Both the position numbers and the translations under genes were made by a program. Source: JAFDZV01 sp035549015 (GTDB lineage Bacteria > Bacteroidota > Ignavibacteria > OLB7). Taken from it: a stretch of 64,000 nucleotides of DNA. How positions within the stretch are numbered: position 1 is the first letter of the stretch; each line of letters starts with the position of its first letter. The notes under the pieces are model-generated. The model was given only the letters and a program-made list of their open reading frames with translations. It was not told the DNA's origin and ran no database searches. Where the stretch lies: NCBI GenBank assembly GCA_035549015.1, contig DASZRW010000057.1:1-64000 (forward strand), read 5' to 3'. Of this stretch, positions 35,668 through 45,399 are shown one piece after another.

Positions 35668-35814
35668 CAGCAGGCTGTAATCACGTGTAAACCGCGAGCC
35701 CGCTTGCGCGTCCCTCCCCTTCGGCTCCCCGAGCCGCGAATTCGCATCAAAAAACGGCCGCATCGGCTTATTCGCCTCTTGCGGTGGACTGTAACATCAT
35801 GCTATGTTCCTCAC

Positions 35815-37116
35815 ATGGATCGTATGAATCGCTACTACCTGCTTGCTCTGGTGCTTGCCCCGCTCTTCCTCGCCCCCCTCGCCGTTCACGCGCAGACGGA
35901 GGATGAGGATGCGGACAGCCTCATTGAACACTCGCCCTGGCTGCTGGACGACAGTCTTCTGACGCGCCCATTCCCGCAGGCGACGATTGATGAATCGCGA
36001 CGCCTGCGAACGCTGAGGCCGGGCGACTGGGCGCCGGAGTTCCCGATGCCGTTCCGCCGTACGAGCCTGCTGGGTCTGGAGGACACACCTCCCCGCTTCC
36101 TGAGCTACGATCGCGCGGACGGCCTCTACCTCGGCCTCGGCGCCAATACCCCGGCACGCCTGATGTTCGAGCGCCGCACGCAGGGCTTCTTCGGATTCGG
36201 CTACGCCCTCGGATCGCACTACTGGCAGGTGATGGGCGGCATGGCTCGCGACTTCGGCGAACGAGACGCGCCCTTTCGGATTGGAGCCGAGGGACATATC
36301 ATCACCGATACCCGCGATGCATGGAAGATGGAGTCCGAGGAGAACACCGCATTCGCCCTCATCGCCGGCAAGGACAATCGCGACTACTTTCAACGGAGCG
36401 GCTTCTCGGTGTATGCGGAGAAATTTCTCTCACCGCGCTTCGGGTTCACGGTCGAGTACAGACTGGACAATTACCATAACTCGAAGCGGGAGATCGGGTG
36501 GTCGCTCTTCGGACCCAGGCAGCCCTTCTTCGAGGTTCCCCCGATTCGTGAGGGGAGCATGTCGTCGGTGATCGTGGAGCTCACGCTGGACCAGATGTCG
36601 CTGCGCAGCTGGGATCAGCCGCAGTACGGCCTGGAGGCGCAGGCGGAGTTCGGCTCCATCGTGAACAGCTTCCAATCGTACGTGGTCGATGCACGGCTCA
36701 AGACAACGGTAATCGGCCAGAGGCTCTGGCTGGCCGTGCACGCCCGCGCCGGAAGCGTGACGGGGGATGCGCCGCCACAGCGCATCTTCACAACCGGCGG
36801 CCTTGGCACCCTTCCCGGCTTTCCGCAGAACATCTACGCCGGGAACAGGTTGATGCTGCTGCAGACCGATCTGCTCTTCGCACCATTCCCGAAGCTGGGG
36901 CTGCGGGTGATCGTCTCCAACGATTTCGCCGGCGTCTCCATGGTGCCGAACGATGCCGGCCCCCTCGCCGGTTTCCCCTCCTCCATCAGCGACGTCAAGT
37001 ACTCCCCCGGCATCTATCTCGGCAGCGCCACGGGCGCGTTCAGAATCGGCTATGCATTCCGCACCGATGTGTTCGAGGACCCGCGGCTGGTTATCAGAGT
37101 ATCCCGTCCCTTCTGA
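35815..37116 (+). CDS. Outer-membrane beta-barrel protein with BamA-like C-terminal half
   Basis: The 433-residue protein has a signal peptide (LLALVLAPLFLAPLAVHAQ). The body is rich in alternating strands (FFGFGYALGSHYWQVMGGMA, FGFTVEYRLDNYH). The segment GGLGTLPGFPQNIYAGNRLM resembles the conserved loop-strand GGxGTLRGYxxxxFxGNRM of Omp85/surface-antigen barrels, and it ends in an aromatic residue (RVSRPF). No POTRA domain is seen. It may be a surface barrel of unknown role. A TTG-N21-TATGTTCC promoter ends 4 bp before the ATG at 35815, so the message may be leaderless; a second ATG lies at 35824. Confidence 0.75.
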   Translation: MDRMNRYYLLALVLAPLFLAPLAVHAQTEDEDADSLIEHSPWLLDDSLLTRPFPQATIDESRRLRTLRPGDWAPEFPMPFRRTSLLGLEDTPPRFLSYDRADGLYLGLGANTPARLMFERRTQGFFGFGYALGSHYWQVMGGMARDFGERDAPFRIGAEGHIITDTRDAWKMESEENTAFALIAGKDNRDYFQRSGFSVYAEKFLSPRFGFTVEYRLDNYHNSKREIGWSLFGPRQPFFEVPPIREGSMSSVIVELTLDQMSLRSWDQPQYGLEAQAEFGSIVNSFQSYVVDARLKTTVIGQRLWLAVHARAGSVTGDAPPQRIFTTGGLGTLPGFPQNIYAGNRLMLLQTDLLFAPFPKLGLRVIVSNDFAGVSMVPNDAGPLAGFPSSISDVKYSPGIYLGSATGAFRIGYAFRTDVFEDPRLVIRVSRPF

Positions 37117-37222
37117 TCAGGGGACGATTTGCCCTTCGATATATGCGACTGCACTCTGCGAACGGTCCGCTGGCGGTGCGCAGCGGAACGGTGAGGTGCG
37201 GATCGCAATGGTGAATGGCCAT

Positions 37223-37265
37223 AAAACACGGGGGCGATCCATTCTCTGGATCGCCCCCGTGTTTT
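37223..37265. terminator. Bidirectional terminator between convergent genes
   Basis: A long perfect stem, AAAACACGGGGGCGATCCA paired with its complement around TTCTC, has A-rich and T-rich flanks on both strands. It lies between the ends of the plus-strand barrel gene and the minus-strand permease gene and can stop both. Confidence 0.9.
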
Positions 37266-37352
37266 CATCGTTCCGGTGTTCAATGCTCCCGCACAAGCAG
37301 CGGCGCGCAGCGCGCCTCCTCACGGCATGCACTGGCGCACGCCCGACTCTTC

Positions 37353-38438
37353 TCAATCGCGGAGTCGCGGATCCAACGCATCGCGCAGCGCGTCGCCGAT
37401 GAGGTTGTAGCTGAGCACGGTGAGGAAGATCATGATGCCGGGGAAGATTGCAAGCCACCATGCGGTCACATCCGATCGGGCCTGATTCAACGACGAGCCC
37501 CACGTCACAACCGTAAGCGGAACCCCGAAGCCGAGGAATGCCAGCGTGGACTCGATGAGGATCGCACCGGCAATGCCGAACGCGATCGATACCAGCACTG
37601 GTGCGAGCGAGTTCGGAATCACATGCCGCAGGATGATGCGGGGTGCGGAGAAGCCGAGCGACGTTGCAGCCGTGATGTACTCCATGTTCCGTATTCGCAG
37701 CACCTCACCACGTATCAGGCGGGCGATTCCCATCCATCCGGTTGCGCCGATCACCACCATCACCAGCATGATATCCGCTCCCTTGAACGAGACGATGGTG
37801 ATGATGAGAAAGAAGACCGGGAAGTTGAGGAAGAGCTCGATGAGTCTGGAGATGGCGATATCGACCCACCCACCGAAGAAACCTGCAATGGCACCAAGAA
37901 GAATACCGAGGACGGCGGCAATCCCCATCGAGACGAATCCGATGGCGAGAGAAATCCGTGAGCCATGAATCAACCCCGCGAGCAGATCACGCCCAAGCTG
38001 GTCCGTCCCGAGATAGTGCCCGGAATCGAAACTGAACGGCTTCGCGAATGAGTTGGCAAGATCCGGCGTGCTGGCACCGAATTGAATCGGCGCAGAAATC
38101 TTCCAGTCGTACTTCAGCGCCTTCCAGTCCGCGCTGGCAAGCTCCGGTGGATACTTCGCCAGGTGAAGCCCCACGGCATACTCCTGCAGCGCCGGCACGT
38201 AGAACGTCCCCTTGTAGGAGCAGGCGATCGGCTTCTCGTTGGCAAGGAAGTCCGCGAAGAGGGCAACGAAGAAGAGAACGTAGATGAACCGGAGCGACCA
38301 GACCGCGCCGCGATGCTTGCGGAACTGATGTTTCACCAGACTCCAGTAGCTCTGGTCAGGTCGGGTCACGTTCTTCTTGTCGGCCGTGGCCTGCGTCTGC
38401 TCATCACCGGGAGCCGGCACTGCGGATTCGTCTGCCAT
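37353..38438 (-). CDS. Peptide ABC transporter permease (DppC/OppC/YejE type)
   Basis: The 361-residue permease has an N-terminal helix (LRFIYVLFFVALFADFLAN), then an extended periplasmic segment of about 85 residues beginning EKPIACSYKGTFYVP, and five more helices. The segment recalls YejE, the permease for microcin C/oligopeptides. The transport signature includes HYLGTDQLGRDLLAGLIHGS and, at the ATPase-coupling loop, EYITAATSLGFSAPRIILRH. It pairs with the upstream permease. No ATP-binding subunit gene lies in the window. Confidence 0.92.
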   Translation of the reverse strand: MADESAVPAPGDEQTQATADKKNVTRPDQSYWSLVKHQFRKHRGAVWSLRFIYVLFFVALFADFLANEKPIACSYKGTFYVPALQEYAVGLHLAKYPPELASADWKALKYDWKISAPIQFGASTPDLANSFAKPFSFDSGHYLGTDQLGRDLLAGLIHGSRISLAIGFVSMGIAAVLGILLGAIAGFFGGWVDIAISRLIELFLNFPVFFLIITIVSFKGADIMLVMVVIGATGWMGIARLIRGEVLRIRNMEYITAATSLGFSAPRIILRHVIPNSLAPVLVSIAFGIAGAILIESTLAFLGFGVPLTVVTWGSSLNQARSDVTAWWLAIFPGIMIFLTVLSYNLIGDALRDALDPRLRD

Positions 38439-38523
38439 ATATCTTGGACAATGCGTTTGTAAGAACGATCAGGCTCTGCAAGCCCTATCGGCGGGCCGCA
38501 CCGTGCGGCCGGAAAGCATACGA

Positions 38524-39537
38524 TCAGGAGTTCTTGCGCTCGAAGGCAATGCGCGGATCAACCACGGAGTACATGATATCCGAGAAGAGCACGCCAAACA
38601 TGGTAAGCACCGCCGACATGGTGAGCTCCCCCATGATGATCGTATAGTCACGCTCATTCAGAGCATTGAAGGCCAGGAGCCCTGTGCCTGGAATCGAGAA
38701 GATCGATTCCACGACGATGGAGCCGCCAACCAGTGCGGGAAACAATCCGGAGATGAGGGTAATGATGGGGATCAGCGAATTCCGGAGAGCGTGCCGCAGG
38801 ACCACCACCTTCTCGGACAGCCCCTTGGCCCGTGCGGTCCGGATGTAATCCTGGCGAATCACCTCCAGCATTGCGCCGCGCATCTGCCGCGAGATATAGG
38901 CAAGGCTGGGGAAGGTGAACATCAGGATGGGAAGGATCAGGTGCCAGGCCGAATCCACCAGCCACTCGAAGAAGGGCGTATCGGGAGTGATCGTGCTTGC
39001 ATGCAGGCCCGCCTCGGGAAAGATCATGACGTATTCCCTGGAGCAGATGAAGATCACGGCGAGCGTGGCTATCCAGAACTGCGGCAGCGAATACATCGCG
39101 AAGAGCGACGTGGAGAGGAAGCGGTCCAGCCACGACCCCGGGCGCGCAGCGGAGTATATGCCGATTGGTATGGAGATGGCGTAGGTAAGCAGAATCGAGA
39201 AGAAGCCGATCACGAACGTGACCGGGATTCGCTCGGCAATCTTGTCGATCACCGGCTGGTTGTCCTTCAACGACTTGCCGAAGTCGAGCGTGAAGATCCC
39301 CTTGGCCCACAGGTAATATTGCACCGGATACGGTTCATCCAGATGCCACTCCTTGCGGATCTTCTTGATGTTCTCCAGCGTCTTCTCCTTGTTGGCCACC
39401 TGGTTCTCACCGGCCTGCCCGCCGATCAACTCCGCCGGATCGCCCGGGGCAAGACGGCTGATCAGGAAGGTGACGATCGTGATGGCGATAAGCGTCGGGA
39501 TGAACAGCAGTACCCGCTTGAGAATGTATGTTCCCAT
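38524..39537 (-). CDS. Peptide ABC transporter permease (DppB/OppB type)
   Basis: The 337-residue permease begins MGTYILKRVLLFIPTLIAIT with the usual DppB start and the motif FLISRLAPGDPAELIGG. The EAA-type coupling loop is QDYIRTARAKGLSEKVVVLR followed by RHALRNSLIPIITLI. It sits 85 bp upstream of the DppC-like gene on the same strand, and together they form the membrane channel for peptides. The ATG at 39537 is the family start. Confidence 0.94.
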   Translation of the reverse strand: MGTYILKRVLLFIPTLIAITIVTFLISRLAPGDPAELIGGQAGENQVANKEKTLENIKKIRKEWHLDEPYPVQYYLWAKGIFTLDFGKSLKDNQPVIDKIAERIPVTFVIGFFSILLTYAISIPIGIYSAARPGSWLDRFLSTSLFAMYSLPQFWIATLAVIFICSREYVMIFPEAGLHASTITPDTPFFEWLVDSAWHLILPILMFTFPSLAYISRQMRGAMLEVIRQDYIRTARAKGLSEKVVVLRHALRNSLIPIITLISGLFPALVGGSIVVESIFSIPGTGLLAFNALNERDYTIIMGELTMSAVLTMFGVLFSDIMYSVVDPRIAFERKNS

Positions 39538-39737
39538 TGGCCAGAGAAGATGAGGATGACACTGTGTCGTCGTACGGAACGATGCGATTTCAGATCGCAA
39601 TCGAGCCGCCAAGATAACGATGAATGGCGATGGCACAATGGACGGGACCATGTCGCCCGCAGACGGATTTCACATGGGTTCCCGGTGATGTGCATCGAAC
39701 GCCGGCCGGAGATCTCTCGGGGAACGATCCGGTTCAA

Positions 39738-39770
39738 ACGGAACAGGCCCCAACGTGGGGCCCGTTCCGT
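39738..39770 (-). terminator. Attenuator-like hairpin between binding-protein and permease genes
   Basis: ACGGAAC-A-GGCCCC pairs with GGGGCC-C-GTTCCGT around a short loop, one A-C mismatch apart from perfect. The minus-strand exit is GTTTGAACC, a weak T-run. Its place between the binding-protein gene and the permeases suits partial termination that favours high binding-protein levels. Confidence 0.5.
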
Positions 39771-39812
39771 TGCCTGCATGCGTGCCGGCGCAATGCGCAC
39801 GGCGTCGGCCCA

Positions 39813-41627
39813 TCAGCGCATCGCCGTTGGTGCAGCCGCCTTGTACTTCTGTGCCGAGAGCGGCGACCACCACCATGCCGAGTTGTAGCATGGGCGCGGC
39901 GCAAAGAACTGCACGTTCTGGAAGCGCTGGCTGTAGGCGCCGGTCAGCTTCTCCGCCGTCAGGAAGGTATAGGGCTGGTCCTCGTAGAGATGCTTCTGGA
40001 TCTGAACGTACATCTCCTTCCGCTTCGCGAAGTCGAACTCGCCGCGAATCTTCTCGATCAACGAATCCACCGCGGGGTTGGAATACTTGATGTAGTTGGA
40101 GCCACCCTGCTCCGCCGACTTCGAGTGCCAGATCTGGTACAGGTCGCCCTCCTGCGGGCTCTCCGCCCATCCACCGACGTAGGCATCGTAATCGCCGTCA
40201 CGAGTCTTCTGCAGGAAGGTTGCCCATTCCAGACTCATTGTCTTCGCAGAGATTCCAACCTTCCTCAACGCATCGATGAAGATCAGAGCGGTGGCCTCGC
40301 GGCGCTTGTTCCCGGTGTTCAACAGGATCTCGAACGTGAAGTCCGTCTTCTTTCCATCGATCACCTTGTCGCGGATGCCGTCACCGTCGCTGTCGATCCA
40401 GCCCGCTGCATCCAGCAGCTTCTTGGCCGCCTCGGGATCGAACTTGATCTCGGCGAGCGTGCTGTCGTACTCCGGGCGCTTGTAATAGATCGGCGACTGC
40501 ACCGGCCGCGCAAGGCCGAAGTAGACGGTCTTGATGAGTGCGTCACGATCCATCAGCAGGGAGAGCGCCATGCGCACATTCCTCTCCTTGAACTTTTCGT
40601 TGTGTTCGTTGTAGCCGATGTAGGTGAATGCCGGATAGTCGTACACGGCCGGCTTCATTCCGAACTCCGGAAGCTTCTTCTCCTCGTTGTGGAAGTTCAC
40701 CTTCTCCATCACCGGGTACATGTCGATCTCACCATTCTTCATCGCGGAGACCGCGGAGTTCTGATCGGTGATGGTGCGATAGATGATCTTGTCCGGATAC
40801 GCCTTCCCGTAGATGTTGTCCTTGTTCCAGTAGTTCGGATTGCGCACCAGCTCCAGCTTGGCATTCCGCTCGAACGAGTTGAACATGTATGGTCCCGATG
40901 CCACCAGATACTTCTTGTCGAAGCCCTTGGCGTTGTCGTTGATCTCGTCGGCCAGGCACTTCGCGGCAGGGTTCTTGTCCGCAGAGCCGTCGTTCAGCTC
41001 GGCCCAGGAGATCTTGTCGCTCTGGTTGGTCGGATCCCAGACATGCTTCGGGAATGCGTACAGGCCGCCGATGAACTGGTCGGCGAGATAGTACGGTTCA
41101 TTCATGGTGGCGCGCAGGTGATACTTGTCGCCGTTGACCAGTTCCAGGCTTTTCAGACGGGTGAAGTACCCACGAAGCGGAGCGGCCTTCAGGATGAGCG
41201 GGTTCTTGATCATCTTCAGATAGAAGATGAAGTCCTCGCCGGTCACCGGCTGCCCGTCGCTGAACTTGGCGGTCTTCTTCAGGACGATGTCGTACGTGAG
41301 GTGATCCGGGCTCACCACCGGCATCGAGTCCGCAACCCAGGGAGTCAACTCCAGCTTGAACGGGTCCAGGAAGTAGAGCGCATCGTACATGTAATTGTTG
41401 AAGATCTCCTGCGACGTTGCGTCGCTGGCGGTGATCAGGTTGAGCGATTCGGGATCGGCGAGATCGTGAATGATCACCCAGTCGCCGTTGACCGGGTCGC
41501 CCACCGGGCCCTGAGCCTCGCCGGACTGTCCCTTGTTCCCCCTTCCGCAGGAGACCGCAGTGAACGCGAGCAGGGCAAGCGCACCGAGAGATATGGCAGC
41601 GTGCCGGAATCTTGGCATCATCTTCAT
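39813..41627 (-). CDS. Peptide-binding lipoprotein of an ABC transporter (SBP family 5)
   Basis: The 604-residue lipoprotein has the signal peptide AISLGALALLAFTAVSCGRG with the lipobox Cys in AVSC. The family-5 solute-binding body shows YDALYFLDPFKLELTPWVAD, KFSDGQPVTGEDFIFYLKMI and RMALSLLMDRDALIKTVYFG near the hinge, with the C-terminal lobe ending in RFQNVQFFAPRPCYNSAWWW. It captures oligopeptides and hands them to the two permeases. The start at 41627 (MKMMPRFRH) gives the proper signal peptide. Confidence 0.92.
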   Translation of the reverse strand: MKMMPRFRHAAISLGALALLAFTAVSCGRGNKGQSGEAQGPVGDPVNGDWVIIHDLADPESLNLITASDATSQEIFNNYMYDALYFLDPFKLELTPWVADSMPVVSPDHLTYDIVLKKTAKFSDGQPVTGEDFIFYLKMIKNPLILKAAPLRGYFTRLKSLELVNGDKYHLRATMNEPYYLADQFIGGLYAFPKHVWDPTNQSDKISWAELNDGSADKNPAAKCLADEINDNAKGFDKKYLVASGPYMFNSFERNAKLELVRNPNYWNKDNIYGKAYPDKIIYRTITDQNSAVSAMKNGEIDMYPVMEKVNFHNEEKKLPEFGMKPAVYDYPAFTYIGYNEHNEKFKERNVRMALSLLMDRDALIKTVYFGLARPVQSPIYYKRPEYDSTLAEIKFDPEAAKKLLDAAGWIDSDGDGIRDKVIDGKKTDFTFEILLNTGNKRREATALIFIDALRKVGISAKTMSLEWATFLQKTRDGDYDAYVGGWAESPQEGDLYQIWHSKSAEQGGSNYIKYSNPAVDSLIEKIRGEFDFAKRKEMYVQIQKHLYEDQPYTFLTAEKLTGAYSQRFQNVQFFAPRPCYNSAWWWSPLSAQKYKAAAPTAMR

Positions 41628-41770
41628 GGTGATGGTTGCGAGAAAATGATTGATGAATCCTGGTTCTCCGCATCGAGACACATTGACGGCCGGCCAAGAG
41701 GACCGAAGGCAACCGCACGGTGCGAACGAAGAACGCTTGGAACTCCTCGGTTGAGGAAGGCGCCAGGCGT

Positions 41771-42286
41771 TCAGGGAATAGGAGTGCTTTCTGTTGGATT
41801 GATTCGCGTGTCGTTCTGCGCCACACTCGGGCCGGGGCCGATCTGGTCCCCTTCCGGCGTTGCCGGAGCCACGCGAACGAGCGGCGTGAAGGAATCGATC
41901 TGAGCCGGAACCTCGGCGTTCGGCATCGCCGACGGGTCGATGTGCGGGCGAGGCATCCGCCGTGGAAGATGCGTCGGCGCACCGGCCACGGGGGGAGCGC
42001 TCTGGCTTTCGGGGCGTTGATCGGCGGCGCCGAATCGGTTGGACAGGGTGCCGGAGAGTACGATTACGATGACCGCCGCCAGCGAGAACAGGGGAGCGGA
42101 CACATAGCGAATCACCCGCATCCTGCGGGCACGGCGATTGATCGCGGCGTCGATACGCGGGAGCACGTCGGCGACGCGCTCCCGGCGCATCACCGGCTGG
42201 CGCTGATCCCTGAGAATGGAGGCGTACTCCTCCCAGCGATCCGGTGAATCGGGTATATGCCTATGCAGTTCTGTCATCATTGTCAT
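41771..42286 (-). CDS. Single-pass membrane protein, probable anti-sigma partner
   Basis: The 171-residue protein has a cytosolic N-terminal half of about 58 residues, one membrane segment near residues 60-79 (YVSAPLFSLAAVIVIVLSG) and a Pro-rich extracytoplasmic tail. Its start overlaps the stop of the ECF sigma gene (ATGA), the classic arrangement of sigma and anti-sigma genes. No zinc-binding HxxxCxxC motif is seen, so it is not a ZAS-type factor by sequence. The function rests on position and topology. Confidence 0.6.
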   Translation of the reverse strand: MTMMTELHRHIPDSPDRWEEYASILRDQRQPVMRRERVADVLPRIDAAINRRARRMRVIRYVSAPLFSLAAVIVIVLSGTLSNRFGAADQRPESQSAPPVAGAPTHLPRRMPRPHIDPSAMPNAEVPAQIDSFTPLVRVAPATPEGDQIGPGPSVAQNDTRINPTESTPIP

Positions 42287-42864
42287 TCGTCATGCAGTTG
42301 CTCATGATAGCCCAGCGCGAGCATGGCACGCCGGAATGCTTCACGAGCATCGAAAATGCGTTTGCGCAGGGCGCCGGGCTTTACGTTCCATTGCAGGATG
42401 GCTGCAATCTCCTCCGGCTCGAACCCCTCGATGTCGCGCAGCACCACAACCTCCCGCTGCGCATTGGAAAGCCTTGCCAGCGCCTGTTGCACCATCCGCC
42501 CGAGGATCGCACCGTCCGTTGTAGCCGCCGGATCGAAGAACGTTGTCTGCGGCATCTCCATCTCCTCCTGCTCCCCCCCCTTGGTCTGCATGGTCAACGA
42601 ACGGACCACGGAGCGAACGCTTCTCCTGCGGAGTTCGCTCAATGCCTTGCGCCGGGCAATCGTGAACAGCCAGGTCGAGAATCGGTACGTCGGCTGATAA
42701 CCGGCCCTGCGTTCGTACAACGTCATCCAGGTTTCCTGGACGATATCCTCCGCGGTATTGGCATCGCCGACAATCCTGTGGATGAAGCTGTACAGCTTGG
42801 GATTGTAGAGCGAAAAGAGACGCTCCAGTGCCGGGCGTTCCCCGCGCTGCAGGGCCAGCATCAG
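42283..42864 (-). CDS. RNA polymerase ECF sigma factor
   Basis: Region 2 is clear (ALERLFSLYNPKLYSFIHRI, AEDIVQETWMTLYER, FSTWLFTIARRKALSELRRR). Region 4 follows (ALARLSNAQREVVVLRDIEG, FEPEEIAAILQWNVKPGALR, KRIFDAREAF). The ATG at 42864 (MLALQRGERP) gives a family-sized 193-residue protein; the frame is open upstream to 43161 but that part looks non-coding, and a GTG at 42879 is another choice. It presumably directs polymerase to an envelope-related regulon and is paired with the overlapping membrane protein. Confidence 0.88.
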   Translation of the reverse strand: MMLALQRGERPALERLFSLYNPKLYSFIHRIVGDANTAEDIVQETWMTLYERRAGYQPTYRFSTWLFTIARRKALSELRRRSVRSVVRSLTMQTKGGEQEEMEMPQTTFFDPAATTDGAILGRMVQQALARLSNAQREVVVLRDIEGFEPEEIAAILQWNVKPGALRKRIFDAREAFRRAMLALGYHEQLHDE

Positions 42865-43811
42865 ATCGTTTCCCACATCTCCCTGCACACCGGGCGGAAC
42901 ATGCCCCGCAGGCCCCTGGCGTTCGTTGCTCCTCCACGGCGCACGAGTGTGCACGGCACCTTCATGCCGCGCATCGAATGCGCTCGAATCAACGAGCTGC
43001 CGGACTACTCCGGGCGGTGTGGAAGCTGCGGCCACCGGCACGTTGGGCTCAGTATGTTTCAACCAGACTGACGTTGGGTTCTGAAACCCGCCAAGAGTTG
43101 CACTCTCAACGGCGTTGAGCGTTACGGTGTTACTCGAAGGGTACGACCACGAACATGCCAAGATACATCAGCCGCGTGACATGGAGCGAGCCGAATTCTC
43201 TGCGCAGTACTGCATTCGGAGCACGGAAGAAGCTTACTTCAAGTGATGGTTCAGGGCGAGGCGTCCGGGATCGGCATATCGTATGGCGACAGAGTTCTGC
43301 CGCCATGCTCTCTTCGATTGTGTTCGTTCGCGGTACCAGGGGTGAGATCGGCCGGAAGGTGTTCAGCCGGTAATGGCGAACAGGAGCGCAGCCAGGACGC
43401 TTCCCCAGAGAAGAGCGTACGACAGGCGGCGCGTAAAGTCAACGGTGCTCATACGGTGTGAATCGTTTGAACGTTGGACAAGACATTTCCGACAGTTGCC
43501 GGGTGGAGTCCAAGAGCAGCACCGACCGCGGGTGTGGAGGTCCTATTGCCGGAGGTAGAAAGAGGGCTGGGCCGGACGGGCCGAACCGGCAAGACTGGCG
43601 CGGTTGGAACGCCTAATATACGGAAAGATCGAGCGGATGCGTTCAAGTAAACAATTAAAAGCTCGTAATGAATTGGACCTCCGATGGATTACTTCAACCA
43701 CCGCAGGAGAGGATCATGCCCGGCATCGCATCCCAGGCCAAGCCAATCGTTGGAGCTGTTGCAATCGAGTTGACCTACTTCGTACGCGGCAACCGAGCGC
43801 AGCCCCCGGTT
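42865..43811. other. Gene-poor region between the sigma factor and hprK
   Basis: Nearly 950 bp without a recognised gene. It must contain the sigma-factor promoter. It holds one small candidate membrane ORF at 43363-43452. I see no repeat family or strong terminator. Confidence 0.4.
43363..43452 (-). CDS. Possible 29-residue single-pass membrane peptide
   Basis: An ATG at 43452 opens a frame that begins MSTVDFTRRLSYALLWG, continues SVLAALLFAITG and stops. This is a basic stretch followed by a hydrophobic segment, the shape of small membrane proteins. There is no clear ribosome binding site and no adjacent partner gene, so it may be chance. Confidence 0.25.
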   Translation of the reverse strand: MSTVDFTRRLSYALLWGSVLAALLFAITG

Positions 43812-44834
43812 CTATTCGAAGTCATGCTCGAAATACGGTGTCGAGCGGCTCGAGGTCATGTCGCCGGCGGAACGATTCGCAATCGCGTCGCTCAGCTTGT
43901 CGGCAAACACCTGGGCCGCATTGTACCCGTAGTGCTTCAGCAGATAGTTCAGTGCGATCACCTCGGCGATCACCGTGATGTTCTTGCCGGGGAAGATCGG
44001 CAGGCGAACATAGGGGATCTCGATGCCGAGCAGGCTGGCCGTGGCGTCCTCCAGACCGGTCCGCGTATACTCTGCAGCCGGATCCCACTCCTCCAACTCC
44101 ACGATCACCTCCACCCGCTTCTGAAACCGGATGGCGCGGATGCCGAACATCTGCCGCACGTCCAGCAGGCCAAGCCCGCGCACCTCCATGAAATGCGGCG
44201 CGAGTGCAGACCCGGCTCCCATCAGCACCCCTTCCCCCTTTCGCGTTACCAGCACAACATCGTCGGCAACAAGACGGTGGCCGCGCTCGATCAGATCCAG
44301 CGCCACCTCGCTCTTGCCGATGCCTGAGCGGCCGATGAAGAGAACGCCCGCGCCATACACATCCACGAACGCACCATGCACCGGAGCGTAGGCGGCAAAA
44401 TGGTCGTCCAGAAAGTCGCTCAGCAGATAGATGGCCTTGGTGGTCTCATGCGGCGTGCAGAAGATGCCGATCTGACGCTCCGTCGCAATCGCCACGAGCT
44501 CCGGATCGAGCTGGTTCCCGGTGGTCACCACCATGCAGGGAACATCGAAGCTGAGAAGCGCCGTGAATACTTCGATGCGGCGCTCCGGCGAGAGGCTCTG
44601 CAGATAGAAGAACTCCGTATTCCCCAGCACCTGCACACGATGGTAGGTGAAGAGCTTGGTGTAGCCGGTAAGCGCGAGCTGCGGACGGTGGAGGTTCTTG
44701 TCGGTGATCTGCTTGTCGCGCCCGACGCCTTCGTTCGCATGTTGGAGATGAAAGCGGTCGCGGCAGGTGTCTGCCATGAACCCAACCGTGATGCTCTGCT
44801 TCCGGATCTCCTGAATGTTGTCGAGCGCTCCCAT
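43812..44834 (-). CDS. hprK: HPr kinase/phosphorylase
   Basis: HprK phosphorylates and dephosphorylates Ser46 of HPr using ATP or pyrophosphate. The 340-residue protein has an N-terminal domain (ALTGYTKLFTYHRVQVLGNT) and a kinase domain with the P-loop IGRSGIGKSEVALDLIERGH (residues 167-186) and VADDVVLV. The HprK signature region follows with MEVRGLGLLDVRQMFG. No PTS component is nearby. In this lineage it may act on an HPr-like protein outside sugar transport. It follows hpf on the same strand, as in Chlorobiota relatives. Confidence 0.95.
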   Translation of the reverse strand: MGALDNIQEIRKQSITVGFMADTCRDRFHLQHANEGVGRDKQITDKNLHRPQLALTGYTKLFTYHRVQVLGNTEFFYLQSLSPERRIEVFTALLSFDVPCMVVTTGNQLDPELVAIATERQIGIFCTPHETTKAIYLLSDFLDDHFAAYAPVHGAFVDVYGAGVLFIGRSGIGKSEVALDLIERGHRLVADDVVLVTRKGEGVLMGAGSALAPHFMEVRGLGLLDVRQMFGIRAIRFQKRVEVIVELEEWDPAAEYTRTGLEDATASLLGIEIPYVRLPIFPGKNITVIAEVIALNYLLKHYGYNAAQVFADKLSDAIANRSAGDMTSSRSTPYFEHDFE

Positions 44835-45012
44835 GGTTCTCCGTTGCGATGTGGGCTGTGTTGATACCGTTGTGTTGACAACAAGGGGGCGAGAGCCGCG
44901 CCTTCACGGTGAGTACCGTTCAGGTGTTCCGGCTTCGCCCCGCCGATGTGATACTACTCTGCAATGATCGATTCCGATCCAGCCCGGGGACCAGCCCGCC
45001 GCCAGTCCGGGC

Positions 45013-45360
45013 CTACTCGCCCGCGAGCCCGTCATCCGCGAGCCTGGGCGCGCCGCCGGGATGCTGCCCTGCATGAAGCTTCGCCTTGTACCGGCGGAGC
45101 TGGCGCTCGAGCTTGTCGACGCATGCCTGGACGCTCATCTTGATATCGTGCGAGGCCTCGCGCGCAATAAGCTGCTCGCGATAGACCGACAACATCACCT
45201 CGGCAACCTTGCCTCCGCCGCCACGCGGACGCTCCTCGAGCACGATGTCCGCACTGACAATCCCCTCGTACGTCTGGCTCAGCCCGTAAACCGCGGTCTC
45301 CGCGTAGCGTTGCAATTCCGACGGTGCCTTGAAGTGACGGGCAGTGATGTGGATCTTCAT
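45013..45360 (-). CDS. hpf: Ribosome hibernation-promoting factor (short HPF/RaiA family)
   Basis: The 115-residue protein begins MKIHITARHFKAPSELQRYA and has the beta-strand and helix pattern of the family (ADIVLEERPRGGGGKVAEVM and HDIKMSVQACVDKLERQLRR followed by YKAKL). It binds the 30S subunit in stationary phase and silences ribosomes. It lacks the C-terminal dimerisation domain of long HPF. It lies 178 bp upstream of hprK on the same strand. Confidence 0.92.
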   Translation of the reverse strand: MKIHITARHFKAPSELQRYAETAVYGLSQTYEGIVSADIVLEERPRGGGGKVAEVMLSVYREQLIAREASHDIKMSVQACVDKLERQLRRYKAKLHAGQHPGGAPRLADDGLAGE

Positions 45361-45399
45361 GATCTGGCTCCAATTGGTTTAACACCCATTGATCTCGAC

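Noticed and set aside
42865..43161. N-terminal extension of the ECF sigma factor
   Set aside because: The frame is open but the sequence is unlike any sigma-factor region, and the family start fits the ATG at 42864.
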